Shown here piece by piece: positions 4,956 to 16,500 of a stretch of 29,758 nt of DNA (positions are counted from its first letter, which is position 1; every line of letters begins with the position of its first letter). The stretch is from a virus, in the IMG/VR virus record IMGVR_UViG_3300021364_000121, positions 1 through 29,758 of that record; one strand, written 5' to 3'. A model generated the notes under the pieces. The model was not told the DNA's origin. It worked only from the letters and a program-made list of their open reading frames with translations, and did not search any database. A program made the position numbers and the translations under genes.

Positions 4956-5105
4956 ATGGCAGTACGTTCAAAGGTAGGACTCGTTAAAGACGGTTGGATG
5001 CCTGGTAAACCCAAGAAGTCCCGTCAAGGTGCAGGAAAGCATACAAAGTATGCTGCGACTTCTCGTAATGGAAAAGGAAAGCCTTATCGTGGGCAAGGTC
5101 GGTGA
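4956..5105 (+). CDS. very basic small protein, 49 aa
   Basis: The product MAVRSKVGLVKDGWMPGKPK continues with SRQGAGKHTKYAATSRNGKG and ends in YRGQGR. It has 14 Lys/Arg against one acidic residue (Asp12), with many Gly and Ser and no long hydrophobic run, so it is probably extended or disordered until bound to nucleic acid or a polyanion. I recall similar small basic proteins next to baseplate genes in cyanophages but no assigned function. It starts 8 nt after the previous gene and its stop sits inside the first of two tandem hairpins, so it closes this transcription unit. Confidence 0.7.
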   Translation: MAVRSKVGLVKDGWMPGKPKKSRQGAGKHTKYAATSRNGKGKPYRGQGR

Positions 5106-5117
5106 TTTAATCCGACC
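5097..5117 (+). terminator. upstream hairpin of a tandem terminator
   Basis: GGTCGG (5097-5102) and CCGACC (5112-5117) form a 6-bp GC-rich stem with a 9-nt loop that contains the stop codon of the 49-aa gene. Only GCGTTTCTCT follows, a weak U-tract. It may assist the stronger terminator 24 nt downstream. Confidence 0.4.
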
Positions 5118-5140
5118 GCGTTTCTCTCAAAAAAGTCGAA

Positions 5141-5179
5141 AACCTCTCGAATCTATGAAGATTTGGGAGGTTCTTTTTT
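5141..5179 (+). terminator. strong Rho-independent terminator
   Basis: A 14-bp stem (5141-5154 with 5159-5172, two G-U pairs) closes an ATGA tetraloop and is followed by C and six T residues (5174-5179). It separates the glycosyltransferase unit from the late baseplate operon. Confidence 0.9.
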
Positions 5180-5182
5180 ATG

Positions 5183-5190
5183 GATAAATA
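5183..5190 (+). promoter_or_regulatory. T4-type late promoter for the baseplate operon
   Basis: GATAAATA matches 7 of 8 bases of the T4 late promoter TATAAATA, recognised by the phage late sigma gp55 with the sliding clamp. It lies just after the terminator and 25 nt before gp25, so it probably starts the structural transcript. Confidence 0.7.
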
Positions 5191-5215
5191 AGATGATAAA
5201 CTTAATATTATTTGA

Positions 5216-5623
5216 ATGCCAAGAGAAAGAGTCAGTAAGGGATTTCTAGATGCGAGTTTAACATTCAAGTCAAATCCCATCACAAAAGATATCGTGACTT
5301 TAAGAAACGAGACTGCAATCGCAAGATCAGTTCGTAACTTAGTGCTGACTTATACCGGAGAAAGATTCTTTCAACCAAATCTTGGATGTCAGGTTTCTCG
5401 TCTTTTATTTGAGAATATTTCAGAAATTGTTGCAGATCAAATTAGAGATGAGATCACTGTCACAATAGAAACTTATGAACCAAGGGTTGAACTTGGTAGA
5501 GAATCAGTAATTGTCAAACCAGATTATGCAGGAAATGCATATTCAATTACTGTCAGATACACCATTGTTGGAGTTGAGGTTCCCCCTCAAGAATTATCAT
5601 TTGTACTACAATCGACAAGATAA
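5216..5623 (+). CDS. 25: baseplate wedge protein gp25
   Basis: This is the lysozyme-like wedge protein that sits at the inner baseplate near the tail tube and first sheath ring. Its 135 residues match the T4 length of 132. The family block is clear: a helix (AIARSVRNLV, residues 35-44), TGER (47-50), FFQPNLGC (51-58, the F-x-P-x-x-G-C family signature), LFEN (64-67) and YEPR (87-90), followed by the terminal beta-strands. T4 gp25 shows the same order (G-S-R-P-F-D-P-E-F-G-C, LFEN, NYEPR). The start lies 25 nt after a late promoter octamer. The stop is followed directly by the gp6 ATG (TAAATG), so the two are co-translated, as expected of neighbours in one wedge. Confidence 0.95.
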   Translation: MPRERVSKGFLDASLTFKSNPITKDIVTLRNETAIARSVRNLVLTYTGERFFQPNLGCQVSRLLFENISEIVADQIRDEITVTIETYEPRVELGRESVIVKPDYAGNAYSITVRYTIVGVEVPPQELSFVLQSTR

Positions 5624-7558
5624 ATGGCTATTACGCAATTTGCAAATCTAGACTTTGAAGATATTAAATCTTCAATTACAGACTACATTCGTGCAAACAC
5701 TGATTTCACGGATTATGATTATGAGGGATCGACATTATCTCTCATCATTGATATGCTTGCGTATAACACCTATACTGCGTCCTTCAACGCAAACATGGTG
5801 TCGAATGAGGCATTCCTAGATGGAGCAACTCTCAGAGAGAATGTAGTGTCTCTGGCTCGCAATATAGGGTATCTACCACGTCCTAAAACAGCAGCAAGAG
5901 CAAGAGTACGTTTCTCAGTCAATACAGAAAGTTTTCCAAATCAACCAAAATCAATCACCTTAAGAAAAGGATCAGTACTCTTAGCTACAGCACCCTTTGC
6001 AGCACAAAGTTTTACATTTTCAATTCCAGAAAGTGTCACAAGTCCTATCGTTGATGATGTTGTAACTTTTAATAGTCTCAACGTTTTTGAAGGTGTTTTA
6101 GTTGAAAAAGAATTTACTGTAGATACTTCAGAATTTGATCAAAGATTTATCTTAGAAAATTCAGGTATTGATTACACGACATTAAGAGTGAGAGTCAAGC
6201 AAAGTAGTTTAGTGAATGAATCAACTCCTTATAAATTGTCAGAATCTATCTTTGATATTGATGGATCTTCAAATGTGTACTTCATTCAAGAGATTGAAGA
6301 TGAAAGATATGAAATCATTTTTGGTGATGGTATTTTTGGTAGAAAATTAGATAATGGGAATGTCATTCAAATCAGTTATCTTGTAACGAATGGTGATCTT
6401 GGAAATAGAATGTCTACATTCAAATTTATTGGTAATTTGACAACCAATAATGATCAAATTGTAGATAGAGATATCTCACTTGTTCAGACACTTGTTCCTT
6501 CTACTGGTGGTTCTAAAATTGAATCCACACAATCAATTAAAAAATATGCAGGTAGAATATATGCAGCTCAGAATAGAGCAGTCACATCTGAAGACTATAG
6601 TACAATCATAAGAAAAATATATCCAGAAGCGGAATCATTAAACTCTTTTGGTGGAGAAGAACTTGATCCACCTCAATTTGGTAGAGTTTTTATTGCAATT
6701 AAACCAAGAGATGGTTTATTTTTATCTAGATCAATCAAAGAAAATATAAAAAGAGAATTAAGAAAGTATTCAATTGCTGGAATTGTTCCAGAAATCATTG
6801 ACACTAAATTGATGTATATTGAGGTTTCTTCTGTAGTTTATTATAATCCAAACAAAGCAACGAGTGCAGATTCTGTTAGAAATTCGGTGATTACTAATTT
6901 AAATTCATTTTCTCTGAGTGAGGAATTGAATTCTTATGGATCTAGATTTAAGTTTTCAAAATTGACGGCAATGATCGATCAATCAGATGCTGCAATTACA
7001 TCAAATATGACAAAAATTCAAATACGAAGAGATTTAAGAACTATTGTGAATAGACTTGCTGAATATGAATTGTGTTTTGGAAATTCCTTTAAAATAGAGA
7101 GTTTTGAAGGTGGTAATATTAGATCAAGTTCATTTGCGGTATCTGGATTAAATTTTGAGGTTTATTTGAGTGATGTTCCTATTTCTGACGAAGAAGGTGA
7201 AGTAGTTTTGATTAGAAGACCTTCTGGGTCTGAGATTGATACAGGTGAACTTAATATTGTGAGAAGATCAGTTGGATCTGTAAATTACTTGACAGGAGAG
7301 ATTAAATTATTTGCGATAAATATAACATCTACTGCTCTTCCTCAAAATATAATTCAAATATCATCTACACCAAAATCAAATGATGTTATAGGTTTACAAG
7401 ATCTTTATCTCCAATTAGACCCCACATATAGTCAAATTGACATGCTCATTGATAATGTCGAATCTGGTGCAGATCCCACAGGATCTAGATTTTTATTTCC
7501 CGAAGAAACTAGACCAATAATTCGCAAAATATATCCACCACTTGTACAAAATGTCTGA
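5624..7558 (+). CDS. 6: baseplate wedge protein gp6
   Basis: gp6 forms the inner ring that links the six wedges and holds gp25, gp53 and gp7. The 644 residues compare with 660 in T4. The N-terminal block FTDYDYEGS (28-36), LAYNTY (45-50), an E-A-F-L helix and GYLP (82-85) aligns with T4 gp6 (FLDYDFEGS, LAYNT, NGYLP). The baseplate J-like core continues with FGDGIFG at about 236-243, then R-A-V-T-S-E-D-Y near 320 and F-I-A-I-K-P-R-D-G-L near 355-365, all with counterparts in T4. The ATG abuts the gp25 stop, and the gp6 stop overlaps the giant gp7-like gene by 8 nt. No anomalies are seen. Confidence 0.95.
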   Translation: MAITQFANLDFEDIKSSITDYIRANTDFTDYDYEGSTLSLIIDMLAYNTYTASFNANMVSNEAFLDGATLRENVVSLARNIGYLPRPKTAARARVRFSVNTESFPNQPKSITLRKGSVLLATAPFAAQSFTFSIPESVTSPIVDDVVTFNSLNVFEGVLVEKEFTVDTSEFDQRFILENSGIDYTTLRVRVKQSSLVNESTPYKLSESIFDIDGSSNVYFIQEIEDERYEIIFGDGIFGRKLDNGNVIQISYLVTNGDLGNRMSTFKFIGNLTTNNDQIVDRDISLVQTLVPSTGGSKIESTQSIKKYAGRIYAAQNRAVTSEDYSTIIRKIYPEAESLNSFGGEELDPPQFGRVFIAIKPRDGLFLSRSIKENIKRELRKYSIAGIVPEIIDTKLMYIEVSSVVYYNPNKATSADSVRNSVITNLNSFSLSEELNSYGSRFKFSKLTAMIDQSDAAITSNMTKIQIRRDLRTIVNRLAEYELCFGNSFKIESFEGGNIRSSSFAVSGLNFEVYLSDVPISDEEGEVVLIRRPSGSEIDTGELNIVRRSVGSVNYLTGEIKLFAINITSTALPQNIIQISSTPKSNDVIGLQDLYLQLDPTYSQIDMLIDNVESGADPTGSRFLFPEETRPIIRKIYPPLVQNV

Positions 7559-10500
7559 TCAAACTAGGATTAAAATCTCTCAAGTTCTGGAATCTCAAAT
7601 TCCAGATTTTGTCAATGATGAATTTCCACTTTTTAAAGATTTTTTAAAGCAATATTTTGAATCATTAGAAATTGATGGTGGAGCATATAATTTACTTCAA
7701 AATATTGATAGGCATATTAAATTAGATTTTCAACTTTCAATACCAGAAAATACAGAATCTGTAGAAGATTTTCTGATTGGTGATGATGTATTGAGTGTTG
7801 AAAGTACAAAAGGATTTCCAACATCATATGGTCTATTAAAAATTGATGATGAAATTATCACATACACATCCAAAACTGATAATGAATTTTTGGGTTGTAT
7901 AAGAGGATTTTCTGGTGTTAGTGAATATGAAGATTCTTTAATTTTTTCCAAAACTGGACCTCAAAACCATAATGTAACAACAGTAGTAAATTTAAGTGGA
8001 TTATTATTTGAAGAATTTTATAAAAAATTAAAAAAACAAATTTTACCGGGTTTTGAAGATAGAGAACTAGATCAATCAGTAAATAAAAGAGCATTTCTAA
8101 AAAATTCTAGAGATCTTTATACTACTAAGGGATCTGACAGATCTTTTAAAATTTTGTTTGGCGCATTATATGGTGCTAAAGTTGATGTAATTCGACCATC
8201 AGATTTTCTTTTTGAACCATCTGCCAGTCAATCTAGAAGAACTAGAGATTTAGTATTATCTACTTTTGATGATACTATTGATTATACCGATTTAATTCTT
8301 AATAGAACACTTTATCAGAGAGAAAAAAATAGTTCGGATAGCACTGATCCAATTATTGCATATGCTCCGATTACTAAAGTAGAAAGATTTTTCGACAAAA
8401 CAAAATATTACTATAGAGTTAGCTTAGATATTGAATCTAGTCGTGGTGGTTTCTCTTCTGGATCAGTTTTTGGTGATTTTGAAACGACTCAAACAACCAT
8501 GTTGGTAGAAGACCATGTTGAAAATTTAGATGGTTCTTTTGATGATGTCCTCTATGTAGATTCTACTGTTGATTTTGATGCAAATGATAGTCTAGATGTA
8601 TACCTCGATAGTGGTTTAGTCGAAATTTCATATGTTGGTAAATCTGTTAATGAATTTTATGCAGTTGATAGTGCAGACTTTACTATTCCGAGAGGAACTC
8701 TTGTTAGTACTAAAAAATATGCCTATGTTGAACTTGAAGATGATAGTGTATTTTTTAGAGTTACAAATGTAATTTCAGATATTATTGATCCAGTAGGTTC
8801 TAATTTTGAAGAAAATCAATCATTAATATTCGATTCTTTAGGATTAAAAAATTACTCACCAAAGGTTAATCAATGGAGATTTAATGTTGCTGCGAAATAT
8901 AACTTAGAATCTATTTCTCTATTGAGTAAAGTAAATAGGCAATATTCGATAAAACTGGAGAGTGACTTTGATCTAAGTTTAAAAGATAAATTATTTTTAC
9001 AAACCAGTACTAATGAATCATATAATGCAACCATTTCTTCAAGAGATAGTTCTGATACTTATATTATTACAACCGAAACTATCATTCCCGACTTTGATAG
9101 AACTGGTTTAACTAAATTAACAAATAAAACATATACTAAAAAGTTTTTTATTGAAAGAAAATTAAATAAGGGAAATATTAAAAATTTTCCAGAGACGAAA
9201 AAATATCTTTCTGACGTTCAGAATACCTATAAGAGAAGAACTTTAAAAGATAGTTGCTTCGTAATGAGTTCTTCAATTCCAAATTATTCAAATGAAGAAC
9301 TTCCTGTAGATCTTAACAAGATAGTATTTTCTACAAACATTTCTTCTGATTCAATTAATACAATTTTAAATGTTGGACAAGATGCATCACCAACCCAATC
9401 AGAAATAACACACTCCTTTTATACTGGTGATGCTATTGTATATTTTGAAGATACTTCTTCAGACAATTTAAACAGATTAAACATAGAAAATGGTAGATAT
9501 TTTGTAACGGTAGTTGATAAGAAGAATATTAGATTATCGACTAGCTTGACTAATGTATACAAAAAGGTATATGTTAATATTACCGGAAATGTAACTGATA
9601 ACACTTTTTATTATGTAGATCCTTTTGATATTCAAAAAGTACTTGATGAGGAAAATCCATTTGTTTTATCATCAAAAAGAATTGTAAAAAAATTAGGTGT
9701 ACCAATTGATGGTGATAATCCAGAAACTATTCCTGGAAAAATTGGTATTCTTAATAATGGAGTAGAAATACTTAACTATAAATCAACATCAAATTTAAAG
9801 TATGGTCCAATTGCAAAAATAAATGTTTTAGGTTCTGGTGATCTTGAATATGATGTAATTAATCCACCAGAATTGAAAATTTTTGATGGAGATACTGCAG
9901 ATGGAATTAATAATGGTGGTATAGGTGCAACTGCTAATGTTAATCTCTCTGGATCAGTTAGAGAAATACTAATTCTTGATGGTGGATATAATTATCAAGA
10001 TACACCAACAGTTAAAGTTTTTGGTGGTGGTGGATCTTTATGTGAAGCTACTCCTATAATGGAGACTTATCGTCATTCAGTAGAAATAAATTCTGAAGAT
10101 GGTGATCAAGTTGGTATAACATCAAATTTATTTACTTTAGACTATGACCACCTGTTTAAATCAGGAGAAGAGGTCATCTATAAGTTTTTTGGAGACACTT
10201 TAATTGGTGGATTAGAAAATAATACTGTATATTATGTTGGTGTTGAAAGTCCTAGCAGTTTTAAATTATACACGGATCCGTTTGAAGCAGCTAATTTTGT
10301 AAATCCAGTAGAATTGACTGATTTTGGTCTTGGAATTTCTGTAATCGAGGCAACACAAAACAAGAAAAGAATTTCCAAAATTAATATTGATTTTTCTTCC
10401 GATGATTTTAAGAATAGAAGAGTTTCTTTTAATTCTGAAAAATCACCAAATTCAATTGACTTATATACAAATGAAATTACAATTCCAAATCATGGGTTTA

Positions 10501-13500
10501 ATGATCAGGATTTGATTGTGTATGATGCTGTAGATGAACCAATTTTAGGATTGTCTAGTGGACAAGCATATGTTGTAACAGCTAAAGATCTAGACACATT
10601 TTTATTATCATCGGCAGACACTGATGATGATTTTAATCCTTTGAGTGATAAAGAGGAATTTTTCGAGGAAGAATATGTAGATTTATTTAATGTTGGTAGT
10701 GGAGATCAAATTTTTAGATCTCTAACCATTGGTGTATCTGTTGAAAGTGAGGAAGATCCATCATTAATCGTTGAACCTCAACTTCTTCCAATAGTTAGAG
10801 GTCAAATTACAGATGTTTTCTTACAAGATGGTGGTGTTGGTTATGGATGTACTAACATTTTTAATTTTGATAGACCTCCTATTGTAACAGCTGAACCAGG
10901 AAAATTAGCTTCAGTAAAACCATACATTATAGATGGGGAAATTAAAAATGTAATTATTCAAAATGTTGGTCAAGGATATGTTTCTCAACCAACTATTAGA
11001 ATTATTACAGATGACGATAGTGGTTTTGGTGCTGAATTAATACCAGTAATAGAAAATGGTTCTTTGATTGATGTTTTTGTTAAAAGTGGCGGATTTAATT
11101 ATAACGATGCAACCAGACTTGAAGTTCTTTCTGCTGGAAAAGAAGCTACTTTTAACGTAGAAATATATGAATGGAATATTAACAATGTTGAAAGAAACTT
11201 TTCCACTAATCAAATTTATAGTGATGATGGATTTTTATATCAAGACTCCACAGTTGATAAACTAACTTCTGAAGAATATGGAATATTGCAATACACTGCA
11301 CTATATGCTCCTAGAAAACTCAGAGAGACCATTTATAATAAATCTACCATAAATGGAAGAGATGTTTATAATCCAGATTTATTAAAAGACACTTTGGGGA
11401 ATGAAAAAGAATCAACACATCATTCACCAATAATTGGATGGGCTTATGATGGAAATCCAATTTATGGTCCATATGGATATGTAAATGCAGATGGAACTGG
11501 TGGTATAAAGAGAATTCTTTCCGGATACAAAAAAACAACTCTAAAAAATAGACCATCTTTAATAGATTATCCATTAGGTTTCTTTACTAATGATTTTAAA
11601 TGGACAAGTAATGGAGATTTGGATGAATATAATGGTAGATTTTGCATAACACCAGAATATCCAACTGGAGTTTATGCATATTTTGCAACTATTGGAGAAA
11701 ATTCTTCCCGGTTCTCAAATTATAAAGAACCAGCTTTTCCATATTTTATTGGAAACAAATTTAAATCTTCACCTATAGATTTTAATTTTGATTCTTCTAT
11801 AGATCAAGAAAATTTCACCTCATTTTTTAGTGATTCACTAGATAAACTTTCAAATACCGATTTACTAAGAAATATTGTTCCTTATAATTTATCTTCTCAA
11901 TATGGATCATATCCATATATTTTTAACTCAGAAACGAATAAAAATATAAAACCAAAAATTAAAAAAACAACTTTAGGTAATCTTAGTAGTATTGATATAG
12001 TTTCTGCTGGTGAAAATTATAAAGTTAATGATAGAATAATTTTTGATGATAAGTCTGGAGAACAAAGACCTTTAGCGGAAGTTGTTAGTATTGCAAATAC
12101 AAATGTATCTCAAATCTCTTTAGCAACATCTTCTATTAGTAATGTAGAGTTAAAAAGAGTTTTTCTTAGAGCAGATGCAGTTTCTTATATTGGATATACA
12201 ACTATTCCTCATAATTTGACTAATGGGCCTTTAAAAATTGACGAAACTGAAAGAAATAATAGTTATATTTCAGATATTACTATAAAACCAAGGACTTTAT
12301 CTTTAAATGCTGGGATAGGAATAACCGGGCAAACTGGTATAGTCACTTATATTTCAATATTTAATAAAAATATTGATGATGTTAAAGAGAATGATATTTT
12401 TAGTTTATCATCTGGCGATTTTAAAGAAGAAATAAAAGTTCTTAATGTTGATCTAAACCAAAATAGAATGAGAGTTCAAAGAAATTTTGGTGGAACTATT
12501 GGAACTAGTTATTCTGCTGGACAGAAATTAGTTGAAAATCCAAGAGTTTTTATAGTAAATGATGCATCTGATTCTGAAATTGATACTGAGCTTACCAAGT
12601 TAAATAGACAATTTTATTTTAATCCCAAAGAATCGGTGGGAGTTGGTATTGGAACTACAGTTAGTATAGAAAATCCAGGTTCTGGAAGTATAAGTAGATT
12701 TATTAATGAGGATAGAATTTATATTCCAAATAATGGTCTTAATATAAATGATGTGGTCAGATATGATTTTGATGATGAAGCAATTTCTGTAAAATCTATC
12801 GCAAATGAATTTAATTTACAAAAAAACTTTAGATATTTTGTATATCCATTTGATGAAAATCATATTGGTCTATCTACAAATCCAATTGGAGTTGGAACTA
12901 CTGGAGTTGTTGGTTTAGGAACTACAAGTACTAGCGTATTATTAACATTTAATGATTTTGGTTCTGGTGATAATCATAGTTTTAATACCGAATTTATAAA
13001 TGTCAATAAAGCAGAAATTTCTCGATTTGAAGCAACCGTAACCACAGAGGAAGATCATAATTTAATAGTAACAGATACTGTAACCGTAGATTGTGTTCCA
13101 AATACAGAAAAAGTCGTTGATATTCTTTATAATGATACATTTAGTAAGTTTACTGCTGGAACTTTAAAATTCACTAGTAATGATGTCGATACTGCCAATT
13201 CTATAATCACAATTAATAATCATGATCTTGATACTGGGCAAACTGTAATTTATATTGCAGGTGAAGAACCTCCGGGTACTCTTTTAGATAATACTCTTTA
13301 TGTTGTTATAGTAATAGATTCAAACAAAATAATTTTGATTGATAGGGACAAAGATTTTACAAACTTGTTACCTATTGAAGATATGAAGAATTGTAGGGTA
13401 ACAATAGATGAACCAACTTTTGGTGAAATTAGACCAATAAATCCGCCAGTATTTTTAAAGAGAAATCAAACTTTAGTTTTTGATGTTTCCGATAACTCAC

Positions 13501-16500
13501 TATCATATTCTAAGGGCAATGTCAGATATCCAGCATTTGCTTTAGAATTTTATACGGATAGTGAATTTAAAAATAGATTTCTTTCAACTAAAACTCCGTT
13601 CAAGTTTAATGTAGTCGAAACGGGAATATTAGGTGTTGATACTAATGCTACAGTTAAATTGATTTGCGATGATTTTATTCCAGATATATTATTCTATAAC
13701 TTAGTTCCGTTAAAACATGATGAGGTTCCGGCATCATATTCTTCTATAAAATTAGATGATGATATATATTCTTCAATTGTTATTGAAGGAAGTTCTTATT
13801 CTGGAACATATAAGGTAGTATCAAAAACAGATAAAACATTTAGTTATCATATTCCAGATTTTAATGATGAAAGTGATATTTTTACAAATTCTAACGCAGA
13901 AATTTCATATTCAACAATTTCAACATATCCTTCAGGTCCAATAGATCTTGTTAAAATACTCTCTAGAGGAAAAAATTTATATAGAATACCTGAAATTTTA
14001 AGTATTGATAGTGAAGAAGGTAAAAATGCTATTTTATCTCCAAAAAGCAGTAGTATTGGCATCATCAAAGATATTGGAGTTGAACATATTGGGTTTGATT
14101 TCCCCACAGATTATACTTTATCTCCAAGAGCACATGCGCCAACTATAATTAAAATTGAAGAAATGTCTTCTATAGTTGGTATTGCTGTTACTCATCCAGG
14201 AAAAAATTATACAGTTCTTCCTGATTTAGTAGTTATTGATGGAGTTACCAAAAAAGTTGTAGAAGACATTGATTTGAATTATGTTTTTGAAGAAATATTC
14301 AAAGTCGATATAATTAGAAGTTTAGGAAAAATTAATAATGTTACACCAACAATAATACCAATTAATAATACCAATGGTTATAAAATAAAATCATTAACTT
14401 ATGATAATAATACTAAGGATGCGACAGTAGTTTTAGATACTGTTGGTTTTAGTGCTATTACTGCCTGGCCATTTATAAATGGATCTAAATTTTTAATAGA
14501 AGGAGTTTTGTTAAAAAGCACAAATAGTGGTGAAAAAGGTTTTAATAGTGAAAATTACGAATATAATTTATTTGAAGTAAAGACAAATGATCCAAATATT
14601 GGTGGGCAACTTCCATCATTTACATTTAATATGGAAAAATTTGTTGGTAATAATTCTCCAGGTGAATTTGATGAAACATTTGCAACTGCAAGAGTAATAC
14701 CAGAATCATATTTCCCCAAATTTTCAATTGACTTTGTTAGAGATATTTTTCTATTCCATGAAGAGATATCCAATGGAATTCTTAAAGATAAATGTGTTGG
14801 ATACGATTTCAACAATTCAATAATAAAAATATCTACAAATTCGCCTTATGAATATCAAATTGGACAAGAAATAACTGGAAAAACATCAAAGTCTAAAGCA
14901 AAAATATCTGAAATTGTTGGAATAAGCACATTTACATATGAAATTTCTTCATCTAGTGAAGTAAATAAAAAACCATTTAGTAAAAAAGGTGTTTTAAACG
15001 AAGATTCTCAGAGATTGCATGATAGTGATTATTATCAGTATTTTTCATATGTATTAAAATCTAATGTTGGTATTAGTAGTTGGAATGATCCTGTAGATTC
15101 TATATTACATCCAGTTGGAATGAAAAAATTTGGCAATTTGCAAGTTGAATCAGTATCAGTAAACTCTGAGATGGTGGGAATTCAATCTGAAAGTGGATTT
15201 TTGGGAATTACTAATGTCATATCAGAATATGATTTAAATTGCATTCCCGATATTGATATAGTGACTGAAAATAATGTTAAAAACATTTATTCAGATGAAA
15301 TTAGATTTAATTCACTAATTCTTCAGGATTATCTTGAATCGGTAGGAAATCGTGTTCTTTTAGTTGATGACATTAGTGGTGAATTTAATAGCAATCCTAG
15401 ATTAACCGCTTTTTCAACCATTGATACTTTTAGTCTCAAATCACAAAGATCTAAAAAATATGTTTTAGTTACTGCTGATAAGAAATTTCCAGGAGAAAGG
15501 CAAATAATTATAGTAAATGTTATTCATAACAATATTTACGGATATTTGTCTCAGTATGGTAGAGTAGAGACTGATTTTGTTCATGGATATTTTGATATTG
15601 GTATTTTTGAGCAAAATGGTTTATTATTATTCTACCCGGTTGATCCTAGATTTGATGATTTCTCGATAAGTGGGTATCAATATGCTATTGAAGAAGCAAA
15701 AGTAGGAGTTTCTACTCAGTATGTTGGTGATATTGCATCAATTGGTATTCAAACAGTAACAGTTCCAACTGGAACTAACTCTGCATATAAAATTGTTGGA
15801 ATAGATTCTTCATATTCATCTTCAAAAGTAGTTTTATCTATTGAAAAAACGGATTTGCAGTATTATCAATATGATGAATTCAATATTATTCATAATGGAA
15901 CAGATATTTTAAGCACAGAATATGGTAAATTAACTACGGATACCTTTGATCTTGATGTTTCTGAGGGAATTGGAACATATCAGTTCTCATATAATGGAAA
16001 TGATATTGAAATTAGCTTAGTTCCAAATTCTGGATTAACGACTGATTATTATATCAGTGCTACTGTAGTTTCTATTTCAGACACTTCAAGAGTTTCAACT
16101 GGAACTAGTGATTATCAAACAACATTAACAACTGTTGGTTTTGGAAGCACTAGTGTTGGAAGTGCTACTACATCAATTCAAATAGTAGAATTTGATTCTC
16201 AATTTACAGGTTTTAATATTTACGCAAGTATTGAAGATATTACCAATAATATTGTTCAATTTTCCGAATTGACGATGGTTCATGATAATACTGAGGTATT
16301 TCTTTCCGAATTTGGAAGAATTGTCACAAATGATGCTTATGATGATACTGGAATAGGAACTTTTACTTCTTACATAGATTCAATTAGCAATAAAACTCAA
16401 ATTTATTTTGAACCTCTAGCTACTGAAGTATCAGAACCAAATAAAGAGATTGAAGTTAGATTATTTGTCAATGCACTAAAACCAGTTGATTTAGGAATCT

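Noticed and set aside
7542-7550. TTG start for the giant protein at 7542
   Set aside because: The ATG at 7551 is three codons later, overlaps the gp6 stop in the usual way and gives the MSDQTRIKISQ start.
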